A stretch of DNA of 64,000 nt from Neisseria sp. KEM232 (GCF_002237445.1 NZ_CP022527.1:1984001-2048000); one strand, 5' to 3'; counted from the stretch's first letter, positions 50,128 to 58,235 are shown. Notes: generated by a model not told the origin, from the letters alone. A program made the numbers and translations.

Positions 50128-51090
50128 TTACTTCGCCGCGTCAAACGCGTCTTTAAGCTGCTTGGTCGAGTTCAGCAGCTCCTGCGCGCCGCCGGTGGCG
50201 AGGTAGGTTTCCGGCAGCAGATACACCACTTGGCCTTTTTTCCACGCCGTTGTTTCGGCAATCAGCGGGTTGTTCAAAACATCTTTCGCCGCCTGTCCCT
50301 CCTCGCCGATGGCGGCGGTGCGGTCGAGGACAAACAGCCAGTCGGGGTTTTTCTCTTTCACATATTCGAAGGAAACGGGCTGGCCATGCGAGCCTTCTTT
50401 AATCGCTTCGTCCACGGGCGGCACGCCGATGTCTTTGTGTATCCAGCCGCCCAGGCGCGATTGTGCGCCGAAGGCCGACAGTTTGCCGCCGTTCACCATC
50501 AGCACCAGTCCCTTGCCTTTGCCCGCAGCCGCCGCTTTGGCCGCTTCAAAGGATTGGTTGATTTGTGCTTTCAGCGCGTCGGCCTCGGCCTTTTTGTTGA
50601 AAATCGCACCGAAGGCGTCGATGCGCTCGTCGGCGCTTTGACGCATATTGTTGGAATCTATGCCCATTTCGATGGTGGGCGCGAGTTTGGCCAACTCGTC
50701 GTAAGCCTTGGCCATGCGCCCGCCGATAATGACGAGCTGCGGGTTGTAGGCATTCAGCGCTTCATAGTCGGGATCGAACAGCGTTCCTGCCTTCACCGCG
50801 TCTTTTACCGCAGGCTGCAAGTAGTCGAGGCTCAGCGTATTGGGCGCGGCGCCGACTTTCACACCCAGCGTGCTCAGTGTGTCGAGCGCGCCCAAATCGT
50901 ACACGGCGATGCGCTCGGGATTTTGCGGCACGGCAGCCTCGCCGCGCATGGTTTTCACGGAAACCGAGCCTGCGGGCGCGGCCTGCTGCGCGGATGCGGG
51001 CGCCTGCGCGGCGGCACCTTCCTGCTGCCCGCCGCAGGCGGCCAGCGCGGCGGCGCAGCACAGGGCAAGTAAAGTGTGGCGGAATATCAT
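50128..51090 (-). CDS. fetB: Ferric-siderophore-binding lipoprotein FetB
   Basis: 320 residues from the ATG at 51090, with AAGGAG upstream. Lipoprotein signal MIFRHTLLALCCAAALAAC with lipidated Cys19. The mature protein has PERIAVYDLGALDTLSTLGV and FDPDYEALNAYNPQLVIIGG, as in siderophore-binding proteins of the FatB/CeuE type, and FSYVKEKNPDWLFVLDR-like text close to neisserial FetB as I remember it. In gonococci fetB follows the receptor gene fetA; here no receptor gene is adjacent. Confidence 0.9.
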   Translation of the reverse strand: MIFRHTLLALCCAAALAACGGQQEGAAAQAPASAQQAAPAGSVSVKTMRGEAAVPQNPERIAVYDLGALDTLSTLGVKVGAAPNTLSLDYLQPAVKDAVKAGTLFDPDYEALNAYNPQLVIIGGRMAKAYDELAKLAPTIEMGIDSNNMRQSADERIDAFGAIFNKKAEADALKAQINQSFEAAKAAAAGKGKGLVLMVNGGKLSAFGAQSRLGGWIHKDIGVPPVDEAIKEGSHGQPVSFEYVKEKNPDWLFVLDRTAAIGEEGQAAKDVLNNPLIAETTAWKKGQVVYLLPETYLATGGAQELLNSTKQLKDAFDAAK

Positions 51091-51307
51091 CGAATCGCTC
51101 CTTATGGATAAACAAACACAATGCCGCAAATGCGGCAGGCCGTCTGAAACCGCGTTTCAGACGGCCGATAAAATTAAGAGCGATTTTCACATAAAACCGC
51201 CCGCGCTGACAATTCGCATCCTTTCGCAAACGCCATCCCGCGCCCATGTCTCCAAAAGGCATGGACGGATGGCAGACAACCCGTTTTCACACTGGCAGAT
51301 TTATTTT

Positions 51308-51329
51308 AATTTCTGTATTGACAGAAATT
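51308..51329. promoter_or_regulatory. Palindromic operator candidate 1
   Basis: AATTTCTGT and ACAGAAATT are perfect 9-bp arms around ATTG. It overlaps the -35 box of the candidate promoter for the 156-aa membrane gene. A close relative lies at 51924-51943. Confidence 0.55.
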
Positions 51330-51347
51330 TTAAAATACCAATAAAAT
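51318..51347 (+). promoter_or_regulatory. Candidate promoter of the 51.4-kb membrane gene
   Basis: Consensus TTGACA and TAAAAT with an 18-bp spacer. The remaining part of the 315-bp fetB upstream gap holds a DUS pair at about 51139-51167 and no gene. Confidence 0.55.
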
Positions 51348-51405
51348 GCCGCAAAACCGACCCGAGGCATCCGCCGCCACCGCCACCGCAACAAGGAAAC
51401 CCGCC

Positions 51406-51876
51406 ATGAATGAATCCGTCCGCCCCGCACCATCCCCCGCCAAACCCTATCCGCGCGCCGGTGTGTTTTGGATTTCGCTGTTGTGCGGCGCACCCTTGGG
51501 CGCGCTTTGGTTGGGAGGTGCAACCTTCTTCGCCGCGCTTGTTGCCGGCGAAATGTCGTTTTCAGAAACCTTTGCCGGCGTGCTGGTTCTGCCGTTTTTC
51601 CTGATTTTCGGCACGGTGCTCGGCTTCGTGCCCGCCGCCGTGCTGGCCTGCATTCTGACGCTTTGGCGGCCGTACCGCAGCGCGGCCAACACGTTTCTGA
51701 CGGCGGCGGCGGGAGCGGCGGTGTCCGCGCTGTTCGGCTTTGTTCTGCCGTATCTCGGTTTTGGCGGAGACACTCCCTCAGCCGACAGCTTCGTAATCTA
51801 TACCTTCGCCCTCGCGGGCGGCCTGAGCGCGGCGACGCTGGCGCGACTGGTGCTGCCGAAGCCGAATGACGAGTAG
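51406..51876 (+). CDS. Membrane protein of unknown function
   Basis: 156 residues from the ATG at 51406, with AAGGAAA upstream; a further in-frame start at 51346 is less likely. Four hydrophobic segments (about 20-45, 55-82, 90-115, 125-147) rich in Ala, Gly and Phe. No family recognised. It starts the run of small membrane genes and is followed by the DoxX-like gene, which carries a similar palindrome. Confidence 0.7.
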   Translation: MNESVRPAPSPAKPYPRAGVFWISLLCGAPLGALWLGGATFFAALVAGEMSFSETFAGVLVLPFFLIFGTVLGFVPAAVLACILTLWRPYRSAANTFLTAAAGAAVSALFGFVLPYLGFGGDTPSADSFVIYTFALAGGLSAATLARLVLPKPNDE

Positions 51877-51923
51877 GCCGTCTGAAACGCCCGCCGCCGT
51901 CCCGCAAATTTTTTTGACCCGTT

Positions 51924-51943
51924 ATTTCTGTTTTGACGGAAAT
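51924..51943. promoter_or_regulatory. Palindromic operator candidate 2
   Basis: ATTTCTGT and ACGGAAAT around TTTG, with one mismatch, 15 bp before the DoxX-like gene. The sequence TATTTCTGTTTTGACGGAAA parallels candidate 1. Confidence 0.5.
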
Positions 51944-51958
51944 TTAGAAAGACAAATA

Positions 51959-52345
51959 ATGAACACCACCCCGCGCATCCCCGCTTATCTGCCCGCCTCA
52001 CTCGGCCTGTTGTGGCTGTGGAGCGGCCTGCAACCGGTGCTGACCGCGCCGCAGCAATCGCTGGAACTGCTCGCGGCAGTGGGTTTTCAGACGGCCTTCC
52101 GCTATCCCGTTTTGCTGGCGGCTTCGCTGCTGGACATCGTCTTCGGCCTGCTCTGCTTCACCCGCGCCCGCCGCCTGCCGCTTTTTTGGGCGGCGCAGGC
52201 GGCGACGGTGACGGCATACAGCCTCATCACCGCCTTTGCCCTGCCCGCCATGTGGCTGCACCCCTTCGCGCCGCTGGTGAAAAACCTGCCGACAGCCGCG
52301 CTGATGCTGTTTTTGGCGCAGGCCGCACGGCAGAAGGCCGTCTGA
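51959..52345 (+). CDS. DoxX-like small membrane protein
   Basis: 128 residues, four hydrophobic segments. PASLGLLWLWSGLQPVL, then LLAASLLDIVFGLLCF and HPFAPLVKNLPTAALML, matches the DoxX-like domain often fused behind an NAD(P)-binding domain in other bacteria. Here it stands alone. The stop is a DUS TGA (RQKAV end). Next gene is DUF2269, 39 bp away. Confidence 0.75.
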   Translation: MNTTPRIPAYLPASLGLLWLWSGLQPVLTAPQQSLELLAAVGFQTAFRYPVLLAASLLDIVFGLLCFTRARRLPLFWAAQAATVTAYSLITAFALPAMWLHPFAPLVKNLPTAALMLFLAQAARQKAV

Positions 52346-52384
52346 AACCTGCCTGCCGCAACTCTTAAATAAAAGGAGTAAATC

Positions 52385-52855
52385 ATGAACACTTATCTGA
52401 TAGTCAAAACCCTGCATATCCTGTCGGCCACGCTGATGGTGGGCACGGGCTTCGGCACGGCGTTTTACCTGTTTTGGGCAAACCGCAGCGGCTCGGTGGC
52501 GGCACAGTCGGTGGTGGCCAAATGGGTGGTGAAGGCCGACTGGTGGTTCACCACGCCCGCCGTGGTTTTCCAGCCGCTGTCGGGCTGGTGGCTGATGTCG
52601 CAGGCGCATTTGTCCTTCGACACGCGCTGGATCGCCTGGACGCTCGGCCTCTACCTGCTCTGCGGCGCGTGCTGGCTGCCGGTGGTGTGGCTGCAGCTCA
52701 AGATGGCGAAAATCGCCCGCGATGCCGCCGCTGCGGGGGCAGAAACCATGCCGCCGCGCTATTTCCGCTATGCGCGGGCTTGGGAGCTGCTCGGTTATCC
52801 CGCCTTCTGCGCCACGCTCGTTATCTATTTTCTGATGGTGTTCAAACCGGCTTAG
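52385..52855 (+). CDS. DUF2269 membrane protein
   Basis: 156 residues with a strong site (AAAAGGAG, 6 bases before ATG). Starts MNTYLIVKTLHILSATLMVGTG and contains WWFTTPAVVFQPLSGWWLM and four to five membrane segments, the DUF2269 pattern; conserved His11 and Trp residues suggest a cofactor or quinone site, unproven. DUF2269 genes often neighbour DoxX-like and NAD(P)-binding genes. Confidence 0.85.
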   Translation: MNTYLIVKTLHILSATLMVGTGFGTAFYLFWANRSGSVAAQSVVAKWVVKADWWFTTPAVVFQPLSGWWLMSQAHLSFDTRWIAWTLGLYLLCGACWLPVVWLQLKMAKIARDAAAAGAETMPPRYFRYARAWELLGYPAFCATLVIYFLMVFKPA

Positions 52856-52921
52856 GCCGTCTGAAAACAACAAACCCGTCCCCGTCTTCATTTATCTTCA
52901 TTTAAAGAAAGGAAACCCGCC

Positions 52922-53359
52922 ATGCAAAACCTCACCATTATCCTGACCGCCGTTGCCGTCTCCCTCACCGTCTCCGCCGTCTGCTGGTTTGCCGTCGGCA
53001 GCGTCCTGCGCCGCGTCACCGCCTTTTTGTGCGACGACGGACGCGAAGGCGTGAAAGAAACCGGCGGCCTCTTCTGGCAGCGGATCTATGGAAGTCTCAG
53101 CGTCTTCGTCCCCCTGCTGTTCGTGTTGCTGTTCGCCCCGAACTTCGAACGCGGCCTTGCCGACAACCTGCTCTACGCCCTGCGCTGGTCGGTGTTCGGC
53201 GGCGTGTCGCTGCTGCTCGCCCTCGCCTATCAGGTGAGCCGGCAAATCCGTTTCAACAGCCGGGCCAAACAGCTGCCCTCCGCCGCGCCCTCCGCTTACC
53301 GCCTGCAACAGCTCGCCGAACAGAAAAACCCACCCGAAACGCCGCAAAAGGCCGTCTGA
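52922..53359 (+). CDS. Membrane protein of unknown function
   Basis: 145 residues. Two or three hydrophobic segments (about 5-28, 60-76, 88-106) with a charged loop VTAFLCDDGREGVKETGG. AAAGGAAA lies before the ATG. The C-terminus ends PQKAV with a DUS TGA stop. Family not recognised. Confidence 0.65.
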   Translation: MQNLTIILTAVAVSLTVSAVCWFAVGSVLRRVTAFLCDDGREGVKETGGLFWQRIYGSLSVFVPLLFVLLFAPNFERGLADNLLYALRWSVFGGVSLLLALAYQVSRQIRFNSRAKQLPSAAPSAYRLQQLAEQKNPPETPQKAV

Positions 53360-53389
53360 AAAACAAAGTACTCGGCTTTCAGACGGCCT
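53349..53389 (+). terminator. DUS-pair terminator after the 145-aa gene
   Basis: AGGCCGTCTGAA and TTCAGACGGCCT flank 17 bases. The first arm contains the stop codon of the gene. Confidence 0.65.
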
Positions 53390-53556
53390 CTAGGGCGCGT
53401 TGACATTCAGCTTGCGAAGCGGTTTTTTGAGGAAAAATTCGCGCCTGCAAGGAAAAAAGCGCAGCAAGATTGAACATCTTGCGAGCATTTTTGACGCGGC
53501 AGGCGTGGATTTTTACCAAAAATACCGCCGCAAGGCTGATTGTCAACGCGCCCTAG
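53390..53556. repeat. 167-bp palindromic MITE-like element, copy 2
   Basis: CTAGGGCGCGTTGACA and its perfect complement bound the element. Interior features TTGCGAAGCGG and GCAAGGCTGA correspond to those of the 77-bp copy at 35635-35711. There is also an inner palindrome (GCAAGATTGAACATCTTGC). No ORF of its own. Confidence 0.75.
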
Positions 53557-53699
53557 GAAACAAAAAACACTACGTCCCGCCGCAAACGCACCTTCAGACG
53601 GCCTCCGCCGCCCAAGCAGGGTGTGTTGCGCAGCAACGCACGCGGTTTGAACGTTCGCGGGAAACGCCCCTCCTCCAACCGTTGCAAAAGAAAGAACCC

Positions 53700-54530
53700 A
53701 TGAACATCCTGCTCCTCGGCGGCAGCGGCTTTATCGGCCGCCGCGCCGCCCGCCGCCTGCGCGAAGCGGGTCACAGCGTCCGCACGCCGCCGCACGCCGA
53801 ACTCGACCTGCTGCGCCCCGACAAAGCCGCCGCCGTGCCGCTGCTCGAAGGCTGCGGTGCGGTGATGAACTGCGTCGGCATCATGAGCCGCCATGCCGAC
53901 ATTTTGGAAACCGTCCACCACACCACGCCCGCCCTGCTCGCCGCCTGGGCGAAAGAAGCGGGCGTGCGCCGCTGGGTGCAGCTCTCCGCGCTGGGCGCAG
54001 ACCCCGCCCATGCCGTCGCTTTTCTTGCGAGCAAAGGGCGCGGCGACGCGGCCGTGGCCGCCGAATTGGACAGCGCAACCGCCCGCCCTTCCGTCGTGTA
54101 CGGGCGCGGCGGCACAAGCTGCGAACTGTTTGTCAAACTCGCGCGCCTGCCCGTGCTGCCCCTGCCCGCAGGCGGCGCGTTCGCTTTGCAGCCCGTGCAC
54201 GCCGAAGACGTTTCAGACGGCCTCTGCCGCCTGCTCGATGCCCCGTCGGGCGCGGTCGTCAACATGACAGGCCGTCTGAAAACCACCCTCGCGGCCTATC
54301 TCGCCATCCTGCGGCAAACCCTGCACGGCAAACCGCCCGCCAAAGTCCTGCCCGTCCCCCTTGCCCTGCTGCGCCCCGCCCTGCCGCCGGCCAATATTCT
54401 GAGCAACGGTTTTCTCAGCCGCGACAGCATCCGCCTGCTGCAACAGGGCTCGTGCGCCGACTGCGCCGGCTTCGCCGCCCTGCTCGGACGCGAACCGCTC
54501 GGCGCGGACGGATTCGCCCGTTTGCCATAG
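53700..54530 (+). CDS. NAD(P)-binding epimerase/dehydratase-like protein
   Basis: 276 residues from the ATG at 53700. Rossmann loop MNILLLGGSGFIGRRAARRL, then DLLRPD, AVMNCVGIMSRH and VRRWVQLSALGADP, which replaces the classic YxxxK site, so it is the atypical SDR type (NDUFA9/YbjT-like) rather than a sugar epimerase. In other genomes this domain is fused to DoxX-like and neighbours DUF2269; both are separate genes here. The MITE lies between them. Confidence 0.85.
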   Translation: MNILLLGGSGFIGRRAARRLREAGHSVRTPPHAELDLLRPDKAAAVPLLEGCGAVMNCVGIMSRHADILETVHHTTPALLAAWAKEAGVRRWVQLSALGADPAHAVAFLASKGRGDAAVAAELDSATARPSVVYGRGGTSCELFVKLARLPVLPLPAGGAFALQPVHAEDVSDGLCRLLDAPSGAVVNMTGRLKTTLAAYLAILRQTLHGKPPAKVLPVPLALLRPALPPANILSNGFLSRDSIRLLQQGSCADCAGFAALLGREPLGADGFARLP

Positions 54531-54547
54531 TTTCGATTAAAATCTGC

Positions 54548-54594
54548 GGCCGTCTGAAAGAGAAGTAAACGCAGCAAAAACCTTTCAGACGGCC
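54548..54594 (+). terminator. DUS-pair terminator after the NAD(P)-binding gene
   Basis: GGCCGTCTGAAAG and CTTTCAGACGGCC form a 13-bp stem about 17 bp past the stop. Confidence 0.65.
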
Positions 54595-54607
54595 CCAACC
54601 GTTTTTC

Positions 54608-54784
54608 TATAGTGAAACAACACGAAAATCTACGGCGTTGCTGCGCCTTAGCTCGAAGAGGGCGGTTTGCTAAGGCATTAAAAATGCTTTGCTAAGGCAT
54701 TAAAAATGCCAAGCAAACCTGCCCCGTATTACTCATACTGTCTGCGGCTTGCTGCCTTGTATCTTTCCGCGTTGTTTCACTATA
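54608..54784. repeat. Correia repeat enclosed element (CREE)
   Basis: 177 bp. Terminal inverted repeats TATAGTGAAACAAC and GTTGTTTCACTATA; the interior keeps the family landmarks ACGGCGTTGCTGCGCCTTAGCTC and CATACTGTCTGCGGCTT. A 22-bp unit (54666-54687) is tandemly repeated at 54688-54709. The element ends 26 bp before acpS and may supply promoter or processing signals. Confidence 0.92.
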
Positions 54785-54810
54785 TTTGTCAAAAAACAAG
54801 GATAAACCCC

Positions 54811-55188
54811 ATGATCTACGGCATCGGCACCGACATCGTCGCGGAAAAACGCATCGAAACCCTCTACAAAAAACACGGCCGCGCCTTCGCCGAGCGCGTG
54901 CTGCACCCGGCCGAGCTGCCCGAATTAGAGGCCGCCGCCCGCCCCGCCGCCTTCCTCGCCAAACGCTTCGCCGCCAAAGAAGCCGTTGCCAAAGCCCTCG
55001 GCACGGGCATACGCGGCGCCGTGTCCTTCCGCAATATCGGCGTCGGCCACACCGCGCAGGGCAAACCGGAAACCGTCTTCGCCCCGCCGCTGCAAGCCTT
55101 TCTCGACGAAATCGGCGTCGCGCGCGTCCACCTGAGCATCGCCGACGACAGCGGCACCGTTACTGCCTACGCCGTTGCCGAAAAATAA
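54811..55188 (+). CDS. acpS: Holo-[acyl-carrier-protein] synthase
   Basis: Moves phosphopantetheine from CoA to ACP. 125 residues from the ATG at 54811 (MIYGIGTDIVAEKRIE); the longer open frame runs into the Correia element. The GTDIV Asp and FLAKRFAAKEAVAKALGTG, with Glu and Lys of the active site, are intact. An AAGGATAAACCCC site precedes the start. Confidence 0.97.
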   Translation: MIYGIGTDIVAEKRIETLYKKHGRAFAERVLHPAELPELEAAARPAAFLAKRFAAKEAVAKALGTGIRGAVSFRNIGVGHTAQGKPETVFAPPLQAFLDEIGVARVHLSIADDSGTVTAYAVAEK

Positions 55189-55237
55189 TTTATCCCCGAC
55201 AAAGGCTGTCTGAACAACCAAGCAAAAGGAAAACACC

Positions 55238-56026
55238 GTGAACAAAATCCTCCCCGCCCTCCTCGCCGCCGCCCTCGCCCTGCCCGCCGCCGCGCAGCCG
55301 CCGAAAATCAAAACCGCGGAATTCACCGCCAAATACTGCCCCAAACCCACGGCCGACAGCAGATGCAGCGAGTTCACCGTCTCCCGCCCCGTCTTCGCCG
55401 ACCAAGCGCAAAACGCCTTTGCCGAAAACCTTATCCGCAAAATGTCGGTTACAGACGGCCTCAAAACCCTCAGCAAAGCCGCCGCCCTGCGCGAACTGAA
55501 AAAACGCGTCGACGAATTCCGTGATAACGAAGGCTACCCGCGCCACCAATACATCGCCGAAGTCTCCCTCGAAGGCTACACCCCCCACTACTACGTCCTC
55601 TCCACCACCGACTACGAATACTCCGGTGGCGCGCACGGCGCGGGCGACGGCGGCAGCTACGTTATCCCCCGCAGCGGCAAACCCGTCCCCCTCAAACTCG
55701 CCGACATCCTCCTGCCCGGCAAAAAAGCCGCCTTCGCCGCCCTGCACCGCCAAGGCATGCTCGACTACTATCTGCAAGAAGGCGGCAAAACCCGGCAGGA
55801 ACTCGAAGCGGATTTCGACGACAAAAACAGCCCCCACCACCTCACCGACGAACACCTGGAAAACTGGACTTTCGACAAAAACGCCCTTTCCTATACCTAC
55901 GGCACATACAGCTTCGGCAGCTACATCGACACCCCATCCTTCATCCTACCCGCCGACAAACTCCAAGGCATCGTCAAACCCGAAATCCTGCGCGAACTCA
56001 AAGCCTACCGCGAAGTGAAACGGTGA
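55238..56026 (+). CDS. Secreted DUF3298/RsiV-like protein
   Basis: 262 residues. Signal peptide MNKILPALLAAALALPAAA. The mature domain has YVLSTTDYEYSGGAHGAGDGGSYVI followed by GKPVPLKLADILLPG, the pattern of DUF3298 domains, and a long C-terminal half with PSFILPADKL. Periplasmic, role unknown. Two Cys (YCPKPTADSRC) could form a disulfide. Between acpS and folK. Confidence 0.78.
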   Translation: MNKILPALLAAALALPAAAQPPKIKTAEFTAKYCPKPTADSRCSEFTVSRPVFADQAQNAFAENLIRKMSVTDGLKTLSKAAALRELKKRVDEFRDNEGYPRHQYIAEVSLEGYTPHYYVLSTTDYEYSGGAHGAGDGGSYVIPRSGKPVPLKLADILLPGKKAAFAALHRQGMLDYYLQEGGKTRQELEADFDDKNSPHHLTDEHLENWTFDKNALSYTYGTYSFGSYIDTPSFILPADKLQGIVKPEILRELKAYREVKR

Positions 56027-56035
56027 TTTCCCGAA

Positions 56036-56086
56036 AGGCCGTCTGAAAGCGATGCTTCAACAAAACCAAAGCCTTTCAGACGGCCT
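56036..56086 (+). terminator. DUS-pair terminator after the DUF3298 gene
   Basis: AGGCCGTCTGAAAG and CTTTCAGACGGCCT flank 27 bases, 9 bp past the stop. Confidence 0.65.
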
Positions 56087-56120
56087 CATCACCCCCTTCC
56101 ATAACACCCGAAAGCCGCCC

Positions 56121-56612
56121 ATGCCCGACACCCGCCCCGCCACCGCCGCCATCGCCTTCGGCAGCAACCTCGGCGCATCCGCCGACACCGTCGCCCAAGC
56201 CGCAGGCCGTCTGAAAGCGCACCCGCAAATCCTCTCCCTGCGCCTCTCCCCCCTCTACCGCACCGCCCCCGTCGGCTATACCGACCAGCCCGATTTCACC
56301 AACGCCGCCGCCATCATCGAAACCACCCTCGCCGCCCGCGAACTGCTCGATCTGCTGCAACAAATCGAGCATGACTTCGGCCGCGAGCGCCCTTTTGCCA
56401 ACGCCCCGCGCACCCTCGATTTGGACATCATCGACTACGCGCACACCGCATCCTCCGACCCCGCCCTCGCCCTGCCGCACCCGCGCGCCCACCTGCGCGC
56501 CTTCGTCATGCGCCCCCTCGCCGACCTCGACCCTGCCTACCCAATCGGACAACACGGCACGGCAGGCGCGCTGGCCGATGCCCTCGGCAGCGACGGCATC
56601 CGTCTCCTATAA
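56121..56612 (+). CDS. folK: 6-hydroxymethyl-7,8-dihydropterin pyrophosphokinase
   Basis: Folate synthesis step before dihydropteroate synthase. 163 residues from the ATG at 56121. AAIAFGSNLG at the N-terminus, YRTAPVGYTDQPDFTNAA, and RPFANAPRTLDLDIIDY with the catalytic Arg and metal-binding Asp residues are all present; LPHPRAHLRAFVMRPL is the C-terminal family block. An upstream in-frame ATG lies in a DUS and is rejected. Confidence 0.97.
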   Translation: MPDTRPATAAIAFGSNLGASADTVAQAAGRLKAHPQILSLRLSPLYRTAPVGYTDQPDFTNAAAIIETTLAARELLDLLQQIEHDFGRERPFANAPRTLDLDIIDYAHTASSDPALALPHPRAHLRAFVMRPLADLDPAYPIGQHGTAGALADALGSDGIRLL

Positions 56613-56628
56613 ACAAACACAGACCCGC

Positions 56629-56657
56629 AGGCCGTCTGAAAACCTTTCAGACGGCCT
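56629..56657 (+). terminator. DUS-pair terminator after folK
   Basis: AGGCCGTCTGAA and TTCAGACGGCCT with a 5-base loop, 17 bp past the stop. Confidence 0.7.
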
Positions 56658-56727
56658 GCCTGCTGTTGGAAAGCCCGCGCCCGAAGCCGTATAATCCGCC
56701 CCTTTGCCGACAAACAGGAAACAGGCG

Positions 56728-57375
56728 ATGGATTACCGATACATAGTGGTCGAAGGCTCGATAGGCAGCGGCAAGTCCGAACTCGCGCGGCGGCTGGCGG
56801 GTTATTTCGACGCGCTCTACCTCACCGAAAGCCCCGAAACCAACCCCTTTCTCTCACTCTTCTACGAAAACGCCGCCAACCACGGCCTGGCCACAGAGCT
56901 GCATTTCCTGCTGCGCCGCGTGAAGGCCATCGACATCATCAACGCCGAAGAAGCCAGAGGCGGCCGCGTCGTTGCCGATTTCCTGCTGGAAAAAGACCAG
57001 ATTTTCGTGCCCGTCGTGCTCGACGACGACGAAAACGCCAACGAACAAACCCTGTTTTGGGAAGCCAAACACCGCATCATGCCCGAGATGCCCGTTCCCG
57101 ACCTCGTCATTTATCTGCAAACCGCCGACGAAGCCGCCGACAAACGCCTGATTTCGCGCGGCGGCGGCACATTCAACCTCTTCCCCGCAGGCTACCTCGG
57201 CCGCATCCACGAAGAATACCGCCGCTTTTTCCACCTCTACGACAACGCCCCGCTGCTCATCGCCAACAACGACGAAATGGACTTCACCGGCAACGACGAT
57301 CATTTCGAGCTGCTGCTGCGCACCATCAGCCACATGCAGGGCAACCGCCACTACCTCAACCTCAAAGACATCTGA
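56728..57375 (+). CDS. Deoxynucleoside kinase (dNK/dGK family)
   Basis: 215 residues from the ATG at 56728, with AGGAAACAGGCG upstream. P-loop VVEGSIGSGKSELARRL (GSIGSGKS at about 10-17), ESPETNPFL, a DRS-like loop, and PDLVIYLQTADEAADKRLISRGG with the LID Arg. This family phosphorylates deoxyadenosine or deoxyguanosine for salvage. It lies between folK and panB, an order common in proteobacteria. Confidence 0.9.
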   Translation: MDYRYIVVEGSIGSGKSELARRLAGYFDALYLTESPETNPFLSLFYENAANHGLATELHFLLRRVKAIDIINAEEARGGRVVADFLLEKDQIFVPVVLDDDENANEQTLFWEAKHRIMPEMPVPDLVIYLQTADEAADKRLISRGGGTFNLFPAGYLGRIHEEYRRFFHLYDNAPLLIANNDEMDFTGNDDHFELLLRTISHMQGNRHYLNLKDI

Positions 57376-57380
57376 TCCTT

Positions 57381-57413
57381 TTCAGACGGCCTCAAAACAA
57401 CAGGCCGTCTGAA
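57381..57413 (+). terminator. DUS-pair terminator after the kinase gene
   Basis: TTCAGACGGCCT and AGGCCGTCTGAA with a 9-base loop, 5 bp past the stop. Confidence 0.6.
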
Positions 57414-57439
57414 ACACATACACACCACAAAGGAACACC

Positions 57440-58228
57440 GTGATTACCGTCAACACCCTGAAAAAAATGAAAGCCGACGGCGAAAAAATCGCCATGCTCA
57501 CCGCCTACGAAGCCAGCTTCGCCGCCCTGATGGACGACGCCGGCGTCGACACCCTCCTCGTCGGCGACTCGCTGGGCATGACCGTGCAGGGACAAAGCTC
57601 CACCCTGCCCGTCACCCTTGCCGACATGTGCTACCACACCGCCGCCGTCGCACGCGGCGCGAAAAACGCCCTCATCCTCGCCGACCTACCCTTCGGCGCC
57701 TACCAGCAGAGCAAAGAACAGGCCTTCGCCGCCGCCGCCGAACTGATGGCTGCCGGCGCGCACATGGTCAAACTCGAAGGCGGCACATGGATGGCCGAAA
57801 CCACCGAATTTCTGCAACTGCGCGGCATCCCCGTCTGCGCCCACATCGGCCTCACCCCCCAGTCCGTCCACGCCTTCGGCGGCTACAAAGTGCAGGGCAA
57901 GGCCGACGGCGGCGCGGCGCTGACGGCAGACGCAAAAGCCCACGACGCGGCGGGCGCGGCCATGATCTTGATGGAATGCGTGCCCGCCGCGCTGGGCAAA
58001 GCCGTTACCGAAGCCGTTGCCGCGCCCACCATCGGCATCGGCGCGGGCGTCGACTGTGACGGCCAAGTGCTCGTCATGCACGACATGCTCGGCGTCTTCC
58101 CCGGCCGCACCGCCCGCTTCGTCAAAAACTTTATGGCGGGGCAGGACAGCATCCAAGCCGCCGTCGCCGCCTACGTTGCCGCTGTGAAAAACAAAACCTT
58201 CCCCGCCGCCGAACACAGCTTCCTGTAA
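57440..58228 (+). CDS. panB: 3-methyl-2-oxobutanoate hydroxymethyltransferase
   Basis: First step of pantothenate synthesis, making ketopantoate. 262 residues from a GTG at 57440 with AAAGGAACACC upstream. MLTAYEASFAALMDDAGVDTLLVGDSLGM carries the magnesium-binding Asp, and VKLEGG, GHIGLTPQ-like AHIGLTPQSVHAFGGYKVQG and the C-terminal HDMLGVFPG are conserved. panC is not in the window. Confidence 0.97.
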   Translation: MITVNTLKKMKADGEKIAMLTAYEASFAALMDDAGVDTLLVGDSLGMTVQGQSSTLPVTLADMCYHTAAVARGAKNALILADLPFGAYQQSKEQAFAAAAELMAAGAHMVKLEGGTWMAETTEFLQLRGIPVCAHIGLTPQSVHAFGGYKVQGKADGGAALTADAKAHDAAGAAMILMECVPAALGKAVTEAVAAPTIGIGAGVDCDGQVLVMHDMLGVFPGRTARFVKNFMAGQDSIQAAVAAYVAAVKNKTFPAAEHSFL

Positions 58229-58235
58229 ACCCCAA

